A stretch of 64,000 nucleotides of DNA from Amycolatopsis lexingtonensis (lineage in GTDB: Bacteria; Actinomycetota; Actinomycetes; Mycobacteriales; Pseudonocardiaceae): assembly GCF_014873755.1 (NCBI RefSeq), contig NZ_JADBEG010000001.1, positions 5,625,501 through 5,689,500 of the forward strand, given 5' to 3'. Every line of letters begins with the position of its first letter. Position 1 is the stretch's first letter. A program made the translations under genes and the position numbers. Under the pieces are notes generated by a model that saw only the letters and a list, made by a program, of their open reading frames with translations, was not told the DNA's origin and did no database searches. Shown here in pieces: positions 63,437-64,000 of this stretch.

Positions 63437-64000
63437 TCAGCCCCGCAGATCCGCGATCAGCTCCTCGGCGGCGGCGAACGGGTCAAGCTCCCGCGCCACC
63501 ACCCGCTCGGCGACCTCACCCAACCGCCCGCCACCCCGCAGATCGGCCAGCTCCGCCCGCAACTGCCGCACCGCGATAGCTTCGACCTCGTCACGCGCGC
63601 GGGCCGCCCGGCGCCGGGTCAGCTCGTCGTGCGCGACCAGCCACTCGTGGTGCGAAGCCAGCGCCCGCACCACCTCGTCGACACCCTCGCCCTTCGCCGC
63701 CACGGTCCGCACGATCGGCTGCCGCCAGCTCGCCCCTCGAAGCTCCCGCCGGGCCAGCGAAATCATCTGTTTCAGGTCGTGCACCGTGGCGTCGGCACCC
63801 TCCCGGTCCGCCTTGTTCACGACGAAGACGTCGGCGATCTCGAGCACCCCGGCCTTCGCGGCCTGGATGCCGTCCCCCATCCCCGGCGCGAGCAGCACCA
63901 CGGTGGTGTCGGCCAGCTTCACGACGTCCACTTCGGACTGCCCGACCCCGACGGTCTCGATCAGCACCACGTCGAAGCCCGCGGCGTCGAGCACGCGCAC
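63437..64000 (-). CDS. meaB: Methylmalonyl-CoA mutase-associated GTPase MeaB (5' end outside window)
   Basis: The C-terminal 187 residues are visible, entering from the right edge. VRVLDAAGFDVVLIETVGVGQSEVDVV is G-domain switch II (ETVGVGQ), LAPGMGDGIQAAKAGVLEIADVFVVNKADREGA carries the NKAD base-recognition motif, and the C-terminus (RRAARARDEVEAIAVRQL) is the dimerisation arm. It protects and reloads B12-dependent methylmalonyl-CoA mutase using GTP. The mutase genes would be expected upstream, beyond the window. Confidence 0.93.
   Translation of the reverse strand: MRVLDAAGFDVVLIETVGVGQSEVDVVKLADTTVVLLAPGMGDGIQAAKAGVLEIADVFVVNKADREGADATVHDLKQMISLARRELRGASWRQPIVRTVAAKGEGVDEVVRALASHHEWLVAHDELTRRRAARARDEVEAIAVRQLRAELADLRGGGRLGEVAERVVARELDPFAAAEELIADLRG

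Noticed and set aside
1..64000. tRNA, rRNA or transposase genes
   Set aside because: Looked for on both strands by eye; no cloverleaf-like, rRNA-like or DDE-transposase-like sequence noticed, though a formal scan was not possible.

Overview
The window is high-GC (roughly 70 percent or more by eye) actinobacterial DNA. It has many GTG starts, stop/start overlaps inside operons, a decayed mycothiol-dependent maleylpyruvate isomerase-like gene, an F420-type luciferase-like oxidoreductase and a Cys-type leader peptide ahead of sulfur genes. Together with GC-rich palindromic repeats of a kind I associate with Amycolatopsis, this suggests a Pseudonocardiales chromosome, most likely Amycolatopsis or a close relative. 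No rRNA, tRNA, CRISPR array, transposase or integrase was seen.

Layout. 1-807: 5' part of a secreted hydrolase gene, then a non-coding stretch with about seven degenerate ~37 bp tandem units. 808-3785: divergent GntR regulator versus nitrilase-APC permease operon. 3787-8915: tandem paralogous membrane proteins, hexapeptide acyltransferase, nucleoside hydrolase overlapping a cell-wall NlpC/P60 protein, MBL hydrolase, membrane-anchored protein. 8900-17207: VOC/HxlR pair, MFS transporter, a broken isomerase-like gene, PadR plus flavin monooxygenase, GNAT, Tat-type SDR, GntR-TetR fusion regulator facing a DUF2306 protein. 17211-25124: secreted unknown, acetyltransferase, LysR/DUF427, HAD phosphatase, two methyltransferases, enoyl-CoA hydratase, ABC ATPase. 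25259-26394: leader peptide, cysteine dioxygenase and rhodanese. 26391-34707: LLM oxidoreductase, alpha-glucan phosphorylase, zinc metalloprotease, thioredoxin-TPR protein, MarR and small proteins.

34922-52708 is the most interesting part. Two secreted GH92 alpha-mannosidases (minus strand) face a LacI regulator, a ManA-like isomerase and a sugar ABC transporter (plus strand). A 14-bp palindrome, TGACAACGTTGTCA and close variants, lies upstream of both mannosidases, across the lacI start codon, and as a perfect copy inside manA. This reads as one mannoside-use regulon: secreted mannosidases release mannose, the ABC system imports it, and ManA channels it to fructose-6-phosphate.

Between the two mannosidase genes (37413-44156) sits a compact non-contractile phage-tail module. 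It has a tail terminator, major tail protein, a gpG/gpGT pair with a GGGGGAA slippery site, a short tape measure, a Dit-like protein, a fibre-like protein, a Gp37-like tail protein and a small appendage protein. There are no head, packaging, integration or lysis genes. It looks like a domesticated tail particle (F-type tailocin-like) or a preserved prophage remnant.

52910-59697: a cyclase-homology protein, a soluble LytS-type kinase with LytTR regulator, a small membrane protein and two sodium:solute symporters with a DUF485 partner; a palindromic repeat seems to have been inserted at the junction before the first symporter. 59698-64000: a run of 20 C residues and a hairpin, then PEP-mutase family and AhpD-like genes, a MocR regulator, a secreted cyclophilin and the 3' part of meaB.
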